This document shows positions 6,599 through 13,469 of a stretch of DNA of 19,005 nt, one piece after another. Location: NCBI GenBank assembly GCA_964369235.1, contig CAYJEQ010000051.1:1-19005 (forward strand), written 5' to 3'. The notes under the pieces were generated by a model. The model was not told where the DNA came from. It saw only the letters and a list, made by a program, of their open reading frames with translations, and made no database searches. Both the position numbers and the translations under genes were made by a program. The DNA is from CAYJEQ01 sp964369235 (lineage in GTDB: Bacteria; Bacillota; Clostridia; Oscillospirales; Ruminococcaceae). Position 1 is the stretch's first letter. Each line of letters begins with the position of its first letter.

Positions 6599-8110
6599 AT
6601 GTTTGAAGATAGAAACTTAGAAGAAAATACCAACGAATTTAAAGAACAGGTTAATCTAGGCAGTGATCAGCCAGATTACGGTAATGATATTAAGGAAGAG
6701 CCAGTATCAAGAGAGTCTGCCCAGGCTGAATATACTAGATCTGAGCAAGCTGGAGGAAATCCTAATAATCAGCAACCACCTAATAATCCAAACTATCATC
6801 GCCCACAGTGGGGTGGTAGATATGAAACTCCTGGGCATACACAGCAGCCTTCTCAGTACAATACAACAAGAGGTTTTGAGGGTGAGGGTAATCCCTATGT
6901 ACAGGACAGATACCAGTGGAACTTAAATGACTACCAGCATAAGATGGAACCAGAGCCACCTAAAAAGAAAAATCGTGGGTTAATGGTTTTTGGTACAATA
7001 GTCGGTGTGGTATTTAGTATTACACTAGTGTCCTTTGCAGCATATGGATTACAGGCGATGATTAATAACAATAATACAAAGCCTGTGGAAGAATCCTCTA
7101 AGATGATAGAACAGTCTACAGAAAACGGATCTATGCCTAATATTACCATTGACAGCAAGCCAATGGATACAGAAACAGTATCCAGCGATGGCAAGATGAC
7201 AACGGTACAGATTAACAAGATGGTAGGCCCTTCTGTAGTAGCTATTGAGGCTTATAGCCAAGGTGGATTTGCTGCAACAAGTCAGGGCTCAGGGATAATA
7301 ATGTCCTCCGATGGATATATTATAACCAATGCCCATGTAATTGAAGGTGCAACAGGTGTTAAGGTTGTTTTAGGTAATGGTGAGGCATACACAGGCGAGG
7401 TTATTGGACTAGATACCCAGACAGACTTAGCAGTGGTGAAAATAGAAGAAGAAAACCTAGCCTATGTGACCTTTGGGGATTCTGATGAGATAGATGTAGG
7501 TGAAACTATACTAGCTATCGGTAACTCATGGGGTATGCAGGGAACTATTACACAGGGGATAGTATCCGGTGTAGACAGAATAGTAAGAGGGGAAACAGGT
7601 TACGACATGACCTTTATTCAGGTAGATGCAGCTATTAACCCAGGTAACTCTGGTGGTGCACTTGTTAATGAATATGGACAGGTAATCGGTATTAACTCAG
7701 CTAAATTTGTTTCTGAAGATGTAGAGGGAATAGGATTTGCAATACCAATTAACGATGCAATGCCAATTATTGAAGATATAATTGTAAACGGTAGAGTTAC
7801 AGGCAGAGCAAAGCTAGGTATTGAAGGTATACCTATTGATTCTATTGACTCTAGAATGTATGGTGTGCCAGTAGGGATACAGATTATCAATATTCAGGAA
7901 GATTCTGATTTAGATGATAAAGGCATTGTTCCTGGTGATATTATCACAGCAGTAGACGGTGACCCAGTGGAAAGCTTTGATGATATGAAGGAAGTTACCA
8001 CAGGTAAAGCACCTGGTGATACAATAGTTCTTACTATATACAGAACGAGCAGTAACCCATTAATGAGTGATACCTTTGATGTGGAGATTGCTTTAGTAGA
8101 AGATAAATAA
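6599..8110 (+). CDS. htrA: Membrane-anchored HtrA/DegP-type serine protease with PDZ domain
   Basis: The 503-residue protein has a cytoplasmic, Asn/Gln/Pro-rich tail of about 120 residues, one membrane anchor (about 126-152), a short linker, and a trypsin-like domain with an intact triad: H246 in TNAHVIEG, D276 in TQTDLAVV and S351 in GNSGGAL. A PDZ domain follows (about 400-495; GIQIINIQEDSDLDDKGIVPGD). Family members degrade or refold damaged proteins outside the membrane. The ATG at 6599 is favoured over an upstream GTG at 6590 because ATAGGAG ends at 6590, 8 nt before it. Linkage behind a response regulator/kinase pair is a recurrent Gram-positive arrangement. The long hydrophilic N-terminal tail is typical of Bacillota HtrA proteins. 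Confidence 0.95.
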   Translation: MFEDRNLEENTNEFKEQVNLGSDQPDYGNDIKEEPVSRESAQAEYTRSEQAGGNPNNQQPPNNPNYHRPQWGGRYETPGHTQQPSQYNTTRGFEGEGNPYVQDRYQWNLNDYQHKMEPEPPKKKNRGLMVFGTIVGVVFSITLVSFAAYGLQAMINNNNTKPVEESSKMIEQSTENGSMPNITIDSKPMDTETVSSDGKMTTVQINKMVGPSVVAIEAYSQGGFAATSQGSGIIMSSDGYIITNAHVIEGATGVKVVLGNGEAYTGEVIGLDTQTDLAVVKIEEENLAYVTFGDSDEIDVGETILAIGNSWGMQGTITQGIVSGVDRIVRGETGYDMTFIQVDAAINPGNSGGALVNEYGQVIGINSAKFVSEDVEGIGFAIPINDAMPIIEDIIVNGRVTGRAKLGIEGIPIDSIDSRMYGVPVGIQIINIQEDSDLDDKGIVPGDIITAVDGDPVESFDDMKEVTTGKAPGDTIVLTIYRTSSNPLMSDTFDVEIALVEDK

Positions 8111-8115
8111 TTAAA

Positions 8116-8150
8116 AATTTCCCTCACTAGGGTTATCCTAGTGGGGGATT
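8116..8150 (+). terminator. Terminator-like hairpin after htrA
   Basis: CCCTCACTAGG (8121-8131) pairs with 8137-8147 around GTTAT, with one G-T pair, flanked by AATTT and ATT. There is no long T tract, so termination may be partial. Confidence 0.65.
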
Positions 8151-8184
8151 AGTGCAAAGTAAGACAAATTGTTTCTGTGTTAAA

Positions 8185-8223
8185 TGCCTAGGGAAGATAC
8201 GCCAATAAGACTTTATCTAGGCA
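8185..8223 (+). promoter_or_regulatory. Inverted repeat in the yaaA leader
   Basis: TGCCTAG (8185-8191) is inverted at 8217-8223, with GATA/TATC inside, 42 nt before the yaaA start. It could be an operator or a 5'-leader stem. I found no confident promoter boxes here. Confidence 0.3.
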
Positions 8224-8264
8224 ACTTAAATAGAACCGGTAAATTACAGAAAGGTAGTGGTATA

Positions 8265-9017
8265 GTGAAGATAATTATATCTCCAGCAAAAAAGATGAAT
8301 ATAGACACCGATAGTTTTGATATTAAGGGGCTACCTCAGTTTATAGATAGGGCTGGCCACATTAAGGACAAGCTATTAACTATGTCTGAGATAGAACTTA
8401 AAAAACTTTGGAAATGCAATGATAGTATAGCAGCAGAGAATATCCATCGCCTTAAAACCCTAGATATACATAAAAACCTAACCCCAGCCCTACTTAGCTA
8501 TGAGGGAATACAGTATAAATATATGGCACCAAGTATATTTGAAGATGGGCAGTTTGATTATATATCACAGCATTTAAGGATATTGTCTGGTTTTTACGGG
8601 GTGCTAAAGCCTTTTGATGGGGTGGTACCATATCGGCTAGAGATGCAAGCATCACTAAAGATAGATGACTATAAAAACCTATATCAGTATTGGGGAAGTG
8701 CACTAGCAGAGAATATTACAGCAGAAAGCAGTACCATACTAAACCTAGCCTCTAAGGAATACAGCCAGACTGTATCAAAATATATAGACAGCAAAACTAG
8801 ATTTGTAGACTGTAGCTTTGGGGAGATGGTAGCTGGTAAATTAATAGAAAAAGGCACCATCTGTAAAATGCTACGAGGCAGTATGGTAAGATGGATGGCT
8901 GAGGCAAATATTACAAATATAGATGATATAAAAGGATTTTCTCGAGATGGTTTTAGCTATAGTAAAGATCTGTCAAAGGAAAATCACATAGTGTTTTTAA
9001 AGAAAATTCCAGAATAA
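8265..9017 (+). CDS. yaaA: Peroxide stress protein YaaA (DUF328/UPF0246)
   Basis: This 250-residue cytosolic protein matches the YaaA family in length and motifs: N-terminal KIIISPAKKM, LLSYEGIQYKYM (about 91-102), the conserved core FYGVLKPFDGVVPYRLEM (about 125-142), and CSFGEMVAGKL near the C-terminal third. In Escherichia coli YaaA lowers intracellular free iron during hydrogen peroxide stress and binds DNA; the molecular mechanism is not fully settled. The frame is open 27 codons upstream to 8184, but the family begins (M)KIIISPAKK and AAAGG at 8250-8254 lies 10 nt before GTG 8265, so that non-ATG start is chosen. It follows htrA on the same strand after a terminator-like hairpin. Its role fits a stress-themed neighbourhood, though co-regulation is only inference. 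Confidence 0.93.
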   Translation: MKIIISPAKKMNIDTDSFDIKGLPQFIDRAGHIKDKLLTMSEIELKKLWKCNDSIAAENIHRLKTLDIHKNLTPALLSYEGIQYKYMAPSIFEDGQFDYISQHLRILSGFYGVLKPFDGVVPYRLEMQASLKIDDYKNLYQYWGSALAENITAESSTILNLASKEYSQTVSKYIDSKTRFVDCSFGEMVAGKLIEKGTICKMLRGSMVRWMAEANITNIDDIKGFSRDGFSYSKDLSKENHIVFLKKIPE

Positions 9018-9061
9018 ATTTTAAAACAACAAGACAGGATATATAGGTTATATGGCAAATA

Positions 9062-9104
9062 TTGGGGTACTATCCTTCGCCAAAAACAAAGGATAGTACC
9101 CCAA
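9062..9104. terminator. 16-bp perfect hairpin downstream of yaaA
   Basis: TTGGGGTACTATCCTT (9062-9077) pairs perfectly with 9089-9104 around an 11-nt loop. It lies 44 nt after the yaaA stop. The following sequence is CGCAATTTTACATTTT, so it is not a textbook terminator. It would also lie within any transcript from the minus-strand promoter at 9135-9163. Confidence 0.6.
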
Positions 9105-9131
9105 CGCAATTTTACATTTTATGATATATAC

Positions 9132-9168
9132 TTAATTATACATTTTTCTTGCAAATATGTAAATATTA
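9132..9168 (-). promoter_or_regulatory. Minus-strand promoter, copy 1 of a 37-bp direct repeat
   Basis: On the minus strand this reads TTTACA (9163-9158), 17 bp, TATAAT (9140-9135). Nothing is encoded immediately downstream on that strand; a transcript would start near 9128 and run through the 9062-9104 hairpin towards the yaaA 3' end as antisense. It is identical to 10163-10199 except for one base in the spacer. Confidence 0.6.
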
Positions 9169-9188
9169 GTATATATAATCTTACATAC

Positions 9189-9226
9189 AAACTAGCTGTG
9201 AGAAGAAAACATCACAGCTAGTTTTT
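9189..9226. terminator. Bidirectional terminator between yaaA and the minus-strand gene
   Basis: AAACTAGCTGTGA (9189-9201) pairs perfectly with 9212-9224 around a 10-nt loop and is followed by T5 on the plus strand (9222-9226). On the minus strand a shorter TTTGTATG tail follows. It sits 12 bp past the minus-strand stop codon. Confidence 0.85.
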
Positions 9227-9237
9227 GATTTATATAA

Positions 9238-10095
9238 TTATTTATAATCCTTTTTTATAAACTCTCCTTGCAAATCATAATAATATTTAATATTAGTGTT
9301 AATTGATGTAAGTATATATTGGTCGGATTTTACATCTAGTGAAATCAAACCATTAAAATCATTGTTAGCTTTAAAAGTATGATGAATATTGGCATCAAAG
9401 TTTAAATCATTACCTTTATCACTAAGCATTACTCTAGTGTACTGCTGTGGATTATCTAGGGGAATAGTTATAATTTCGGCAGTTTCTAATAGGACATATA
9501 ACTTATCCTCTATAAATTTTGTTGCTATAGTTCTATGGTTATCAAGTATTATATCATTACTATAAAGAGTAATAGGGTTTTCACCATATTCATCTGGCTG
9601 TTTAAATAACACTCTTAGCCTTTCATCACAGCCTAGCTGATAACCTCCATATTCTGTGTAGAAATAAATATCTCCTTTATACAGATGATAGTCTATATCC
9701 CATGTATACATAAGCCAATGTACATGCTCTAAATTGGTGGTATTTTCGGATATATGGTTTAGTTTCTCAATATCATACATATCTTGGTCAAAATATATTC
9801 TATTACCTAAATCATCAACTTCTTGTACTAACCACTTTGGTATTTTTGCTTGGGATAATAGCTTGCCATTATGAATATATTGAATAAAAGGACCAATATC
9901 CTCCACATTATCTTCTTCTATGTATACATAATTTAAATAACTATTATTTCCAATATTCTTTGAATAGTAAAATGAAGAATCCTCATCTGTAGGCAAAACT
10001 ATATAACCATCAATTCCTTTAGGAGTGGATAATAGATTAAATATTATTAGCCCTACTATTAATATTGATATTATTGGAAGTATTAATTTTTTCAT
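9238..10095 (-). CDS. Membrane-anchored protein of unknown function
   Basis: The 285-residue protein starts with MKK and a strong hydrophobic segment (about 4-23) followed by LLSTPKG. There is no lipobox cysteine, so it is most likely an N-terminally anchored protein with the rest outside the membrane. The remainder is rich in Tyr, Asp, Asn and Ile, with alternating hydrophobic/polar stretches (YHLYKGDIYFYTEYGG, KLYVLLETAEIITIPL) that suggest beta strands, possibly a propeller-like fold; this is inference. Only one cysteine is present. AAAGGAG lies 6 nt before the ATG, and a consensus promoter lies about 70 bp upstream. It is monocistronic, with terminators on its 3' side. I do not recognise a family. 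Confidence 0.7.
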   Translation of the reverse strand: MKKLILPIISILIVGLIIFNLLSTPKGIDGYIVLPTDEDSSFYYSKNIGNNSYLNYVYIEEDNVEDIGPFIQYIHNGKLLSQAKIPKWLVQEVDDLGNRIYFDQDMYDIEKLNHISENTTNLEHVHWLMYTWDIDYHLYKGDIYFYTEYGGYQLGCDERLRVLFKQPDEYGENPITLYSNDIILDNHRTIATKFIEDKLYVLLETAEIITIPLDNPQQYTRVMLSDKGNDLNFDANIHHTFKANNDFNGLISLDVKSDQYILTSINTNIKYYYDLQGEFIKKDYK

Positions 10096-10162
10096 GATGT
10101 ACTCCTTTAGATGTTATTTGTAGTGTATTATAGTAGTGTATTAAAAAAGTAAAATTACTCCA

Positions 10163-10199
10163 TTAATTATACATTTTTCTTGCAAATCTGTAAATATTA
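10163..10199 (-). promoter_or_regulatory. Promoter of the minus-strand gene, copy 2 of the 37-bp repeat
   Basis: The minus strand reads TTTACA (10194-10189), 17 bp, TATAAT (10171-10166). Transcription should start near 10159, giving a leader of about 64 nt. The leader contains TAGTGTATTA twice, 13 bp apart (10121-10130 and 10134-10143, plus-strand sequence). Confidence 0.8.
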
Positions 10200-10205
10200 T
10201 AAAGC

Positions 10206-10232
10206 TTACGCCAAAAATTACCTCAGGCGTAA
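10206..10232. repeat. Short inverted repeat
   Basis: TTACGCC (10206-10212) pairs with GGCGTAA (10226-10232). It lies between the divergent genes at 10095 and 10294; the function is unknown. Confidence 0.4.
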
Positions 10233-10293
10233 TTATCCCATATAAACATTTTGCATATTATATAGTAGTAATATTTACAAAGGGAGGGTTAAT

Positions 10294-10872
10294 GTGAATA
10301 GGAAGGTTAATTCTACGGTTATCTCTTATTATGGTATTATAATAATTTTTGCTATGTTATTAGTCCACTCGGCTGTTACAATGTTTGTAGGTGGTGGGGA
10401 TAATACAGGAATACAGCAGATAGATATTATACTGCGAACTACTATGGGATCTTTATTTGGATATATAATCAGCAAGGTATCTATGAAAAACCCCACTAAG
10501 AAAAATCAAACTACTACCTCGATAAACATACCACCACAAAGCATAGAGGTGAAGAAAACTGAGGGCATAGGTTTTAGGATGGAGCTAGAGGGTGATAATC
10601 AGCCTGTAACAGAACAAACTAAAACCACCATATCTATTAAATCACCACTATCTACTATAAAAAAAGAAAAAGCTAATGAAAGGGTAAAATACTCCCAGTC
10701 TATAATTTTGGTAAGTATTTGTAGCTTTTGTTTACTGGTAATGATGTTTGTAAGGAACTTTAGTTTTATGGTTTCCCCTACAGGAACGGCAGAAGTGACG
10801 CTTTCCCAGTATAGAGATTTCATTTCTAGCTCTGTAGGAGCCTTAATTGCACTTTCTCGCAGGGAGGTATAG
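10294..10872 (+). CDS. Small membrane protein with apparent internal duplication
   Basis: This 192-residue protein starts at GTG with GGGAGG 6 nt upstream. It has a hydrophobic segment (about 12-33), a second weakly hydrophobic one (about 48-62), a Thr/Lys-rich hydrophilic linker (about 65-133), a third hydrophobic segment (about 134-153) and a final short one (about 170-186). The two ends look alike: each has a membrane helix ending MFV, a short polar loop, then a D-x-I-like stretch followed by a small-residue segment (TTMGSLFGYII versus SSSVGALIALS). It may thus consist of two related hairpins joined by a cytoplasmic linker. I recognise no family and no catalytic residues. A promoter for the next unit begins about 50 bp after its stop. 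Confidence 0.65.
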   Translation: MNRKVNSTVISYYGIIIIFAMLLVHSAVTMFVGGGDNTGIQQIDIILRTTMGSLFGYIISKVSMKNPTKKNQTTTSINIPPQSIEVKKTEGIGFRMELEGDNQPVTEQTKTTISIKSPLSTIKKEKANERVKYSQSIILVSICSFCLLVMMFVRNFSFMVSPTGTAEVTLSQYRDFISSSVGALIALSRREV

Positions 10873-10920
10873 GGTGAAAATTATAGTTTATGCAACTTTT
10901 ATTTTTAAAAAGTATCAGAT

Positions 10921-10949
10921 TTGCAATTTATTTTCAGTTATGCTATAAT
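10921..10949 (+). promoter_or_regulatory. Strong vegetative promoter P1
   Basis: TTGCAA (10921-10926), 17 bp and TATAAT (10944-10949), with an extended -10 TG two bases before it. The start is expected near 10956. No reading frame follows for about 280 bp. Confidence 0.8.
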
Positions 10950-10955
10950 ATGTTC

Positions 10956-11206
10956 ATGGGGCAATAATCAAGGAAATATACCTGATGACTGCTCTTTATG
11001 AGAAAAAATTCTTTTCGTATTTATGATCTAAAGAATAGGTCAAAAATTATAAAGATAAAATCTAAAAATAAGGACTAAAAAAACTTACAATAGAATAATA
11101 AAATAGTAATAAATATTTGAAAAAATTGCAGAGAGATGTTATAATCTGTCATAGAGAGTATGTTTTGAGGGATAACCTTAAAACCAGTCCTCTATGGCAG
11201 TTTTTA
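10956..11206 (+). ncRNA. Candidate small RNA or leader RNA of about 250 nt
   Basis: The span runs from the P1 start to the T tract of an intrinsic terminator and has no credible reading frame. The 5' part can fold as GGGCA (10959-10963 region) with TGCTC, enclosing ATCA-GG/CC-TGAT; the middle is very A-rich. I do not recognise T-box, 6S or a known riboswitch class. It could be a stand-alone small RNA or the attenuated leader of the downstream zinc-ribbon operon. Confidence 0.4.
11117..11145 (+). promoter_or_regulatory. Promoter P2 of the zinc-ribbon/SPFH operon
   Basis: TTGAAA (11117-11122), 17 bp and TATAAT (11140-11145). The expected start, near 11152, falls inside the left arm of the terminator stem. 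This arrangement lets P2 transcripts lack the outer base pairs of that stem. Confidence 0.8.
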
Positions 11207-11209
11207 TTT
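11146..11209 (+). terminator. Intrinsic terminator / attenuator in the operon leader
   Basis: The outer stem pairs CTGTCATAGAG (11146-11156) with CTCTATGGCAG (11190-11200), with one G-T pair. The inner stem pairs GTTTTGAGG (11162-11170) with CCTTAAAAC (11176-11184). TTTTTATTT follows (11201-11209). It lies 30 nt before the next gene's start codon, so it ends P1 transcripts or attenuates the operon. Confidence 0.8.
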
Positions 11210-11239
11210 GCCCTGATTAATAAAGAAAGGAGTGTGCAG

Positions 11240-11902
11240 ATGAATACAATAATAACCCTTGCCATAATAGCAGGTTTACTGGTGCTAATTCTAGTAATTA
11301 TAAATAGAATTAAAGAGAGCATTCGCAGAAGTGGTGTAGGACAGTTTATCGAGCTTGCAAAAAAAGCTGATATACAGTCCCAACTAGAGCCAAAGTCTGT
11401 CAGTGGAGGAGATAGAATATTTCTCCCACTTATACTAAAGGATTATCCAGATTTTGATGTGGAAAAAGCCAAAGCAACAGTGGCTACTACCATCGGTGAT
11501 ATATTCGAAGATAAGGATAGAAAGAACATACCTAGTAATATATTATCAGTAGCAGATAATATTAACAATCACTATAAAGGTGGTGTTACTAAGATAAAAT
11601 TTCACACTACAGCAATCTCTAACTATGTAAAAACATCTCAAAGTGCAACAGTTACTTTTCAAACGGCATTTCAGTTTTTTTACAAGGATAGAACCTACCA
11701 AGAGCGATATGAAACCGAATATACATTATTTTATAATGCAGAACTTAGCAAAGACAAAGAGGATAATGTAGTTACTATGAGATGTGACTACTGTGGGGCA
11801 CCACTAGCCGACGCCAAAACAGAAGTATGCGAATACTGTGGCAACTCGGTAGATCTAATGCAAAACAAGTTATGGGTAATCAACAATTTAAACATTAAAT
11901 AA
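11240..11902 (+). CDS. Membrane-anchored protein with C-terminal zinc ribbon
   Basis: This 220-residue protein has one N-terminal membrane segment (about 4-22), a central domain (about 45-175), and a zinc ribbon with C182/C185 and C197/C200 (CDYCG and CEYCG). The central part begins LILKDYPDFDVEKAKATV and ends in alternating strands (SATVTFQTAFQFFYKD), reminiscent of TIM44-like domains, but I hold that assignment loosely. The start is ATG 11240 with AAAGGAG 7 nt upstream; the frame also extends to TTG 11117, but that codon is the -35 box of P2 and translation from it is unlikely. It lies 20 bp before the SPFH gene and is presumably in the same operon. A role at the membrane with the SPFH complex is inferred from context. 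Confidence 0.85.
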   Translation: MNTIITLAIIAGLLVLILVIINRIKESIRRSGVGQFIELAKKADIQSQLEPKSVSGGDRIFLPLILKDYPDFDVEKAKATVATTIGDIFEDKDRKNIPSNILSVADNINNHYKGGVTKIKFHTTAISNYVKTSQSATVTFQTAFQFFYKDRTYQERYETEYTLFYNAELSKDKEDNVVTMRCDYCGAPLADAKTEVCEYCGNSVDLMQNKLWVINNLNIK

Positions 11903-11922
11903 AATGAAAGAGGTAATTTACA

Positions 11923-13290
11923 ATGGGTTTAATTAAATCAATTATTAATGCAGCATCAGGTACTTTAGGCGATCAGTGGGTGGATTTTATCACCTGTGAT
12001 AGTTTATCTTCCGATGTCTTAATGGCAGAAGGTAAAAGACCATCACAGGCACGCTCAGGCAATACAAAGTTTAGTGAAAATATTATCACTAATGGTTCTA
12101 AGATTAATGTAGCACCTGGACAGTGTATGCTTATTTCTGAAAATGGTAAGATCGTAGACTTCTGTGCTGAGCCTGGTCAGTATACATATGACACAGCAAC
12201 ACAGCCATCTCTACTAGGTGGAGGATTTAAGGATCTAGGAGCTACATTCCAGGAAATTGGTAAGAGATTTCTAGCTGGTGGTGCACCTACAACCGAGCAG
12301 AAGGTATACTACATTAATACTAAGGAAATTATCGGTAATAAAATCGGTTTTGGTAAAATACCATTCCGTGATAGTGAATTCCAGTTTACAATGAGTGTAC
12401 AGGGTTTTGGTCACTATACATTCCACATTACAAACCCACTACTATTTTACAATGAAATAGCTGGTAATGTAGTTGGGGAATACAGAAAAAACCTACTACT
12501 AGAAACAATGAAATCCGAGGTTATGTCCTCCCTACAGCCTGCTCTAGGTAAGATTGCTGCACAGCGTATTGCTTATGATCAGCTAATTATGTACCCAGAG
12601 GAAATCGGTAAAGCAGTAAATGAAGTTGTAAGTGCTAGATGGGGTGAGCTTCGTGGTATCGGAATTAAATCCTTTGCTATTGAGAGCATCAATGTAGACG
12701 AAGCAACAGCAGCTAAGATTGCACAGTTCCAGGAAGCTAGAGTTCTATCTAATCAGGCTATGGCAGCAGGTAGAATGGTAGCAGGTACTGCAAACGCAAT
12801 GGAAGATGCAGCTAACAACACAGCAGGTGCAATGACAGGCTTTATGGGTATGGGCTTTGCACAAAATGCAGGTGGTGGCACAGTTAACTCACTATTCGGT
12901 GGGGCGAGTCAAGGTGGCGTTCCACAGCCTATCGGTTATCAGCAGCCAGCAGCACCAGCACCAGAAGCTCCAGCTGCGCCAGCTCCAGTAGCAGCAGCGC
13001 CAGCGCCAGCAGCAGATAGCTGGACTTGTGAGTGTGGAACAGCTAACACATCTAAGTTCTGCCAGAACTGTGGTGGCAAGAAGCCAGAAGCTAAAGCAGG
13101 CTGGGATTGTGATTGTGGTGCAGGAAGCAACCTAGGTAAGTTCTGCCCAAGTTGTGGTGGTAAGAAGCCAGCAGCAGAAGCACAGTATCAGTGTGATAAG
13201 TGTGGATTTGAGCCAGCAGATAAGAAAATCCCACCTAAATTCTGCCCAGAGTGTGGAGATCCATTTGATAATAACGATATTATTGGTTAA
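11923..13290 (+). CDS. ydjI: SPFH-domain protein with three zinc ribbons (YdjI-like)
   Basis: The 455-residue protein carries an SPFH/band 7-type domain (about 30-275) of the 'virion core protein' YdjI class: NVAPGQCMLISENGKIVDF, FGKIPFRDSEF, IGIKSFAIESINVDE. A Gly/Met/Ala-rich stretch and a Pro-Ala linker (about 342-365) lead to three zinc ribbons: C369/C371/C380/C383, C396/C398/C408/C411 and C424/C427/C441/C444. It lacks a signal peptide or clear transmembrane helix and should oligomerise at the inner membrane surface. In Bacillus subtilis YdjI helps localise the PspA-family protein YdjF with YdjG and YdjH. The three-ribbon tail makes it longer than YdjI as I recall it. AAAGAGG precedes the ATG. 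Confidence 0.92.
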   Translation: MGLIKSIINAASGTLGDQWVDFITCDSLSSDVLMAEGKRPSQARSGNTKFSENIITNGSKINVAPGQCMLISENGKIVDFCAEPGQYTYDTATQPSLLGGGFKDLGATFQEIGKRFLAGGAPTTEQKVYYINTKEIIGNKIGFGKIPFRDSEFQFTMSVQGFGHYTFHITNPLLFYNEIAGNVVGEYRKNLLLETMKSEVMSSLQPALGKIAAQRIAYDQLIMYPEEIGKAVNEVVSARWGELRGIGIKSFAIESINVDEATAAKIAQFQEARVLSNQAMAAGRMVAGTANAMEDAANNTAGAMTGFMGMGFAQNAGGGTVNSLFGGASQGGVPQPIGYQQPAAPAPEAPAAPAPVAAAPAPAADSWTCECGTANTSKFCQNCGGKKPEAKAGWDCDCGAGSNLGKFCPSCGGKKPAAEAQYQCDKCGFEPADKKIPPKFCPECGDPFDNNDIIG

Positions 13291-13329
13291 TAGTAAACTG
13301 CTAAAACCAATAGATAATAGATAAGCCTA

Positions 13330-13439
13330 ACATGCCTTTTTATGGTGGGGAATAACTACTGTGAAAAGGCATGTACTATGAAAATAAATTTTCATAGGCA
13401 AGGGAAAACCATAGTCCTAAGTATGAAAACAAATTTTCA
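13330..13439 (+). promoter_or_regulatory. Hairpin and paired dyads between SPFH and ydjG-like genes
   Basis: ACATGCCTTTT (13330-13340) pairs with 13364-13374 around a 23-nt loop. It is followed by CTATGAAAA (13376-13384) inverted at 13389-13397 and TGAAAA (13424-13429) inverted at 13434-13439. The last two share TATGAAAA(T/C)AAATTTTCA exactly 45 bp apart, like two operator sites. No T tract follows the first hairpin. No clear promoter boxes were found. Confidence 0.5.
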
Positions 13440-13469
13440 GATTTAATATGGCGAAAGGAGAAATATTCT

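Noticed and set aside
8184..8264. 27-residue N-terminal extension of YaaA
   Set aside because: YaaA proteins start at the KIIISPAKK strand; the extension lies over an inverted repeat and has no ribosome binding site.
10956..11206. T-box, 6S RNA or a known riboswitch
   Set aside because: I could not find the conserved T-box sequence, the 6S closing stem with central bubble, or any riboswitch core I know; kept only as an unclassified RNA candidate.
11117..11239. Longer N-terminus for the zinc-ribbon membrane protein starting at TTG 11117
   Set aside because: The codon coincides with the -35 box of P2 and the added part spans a terminator; ATG 11240 has an excellent ribosome binding site before a membrane segment.
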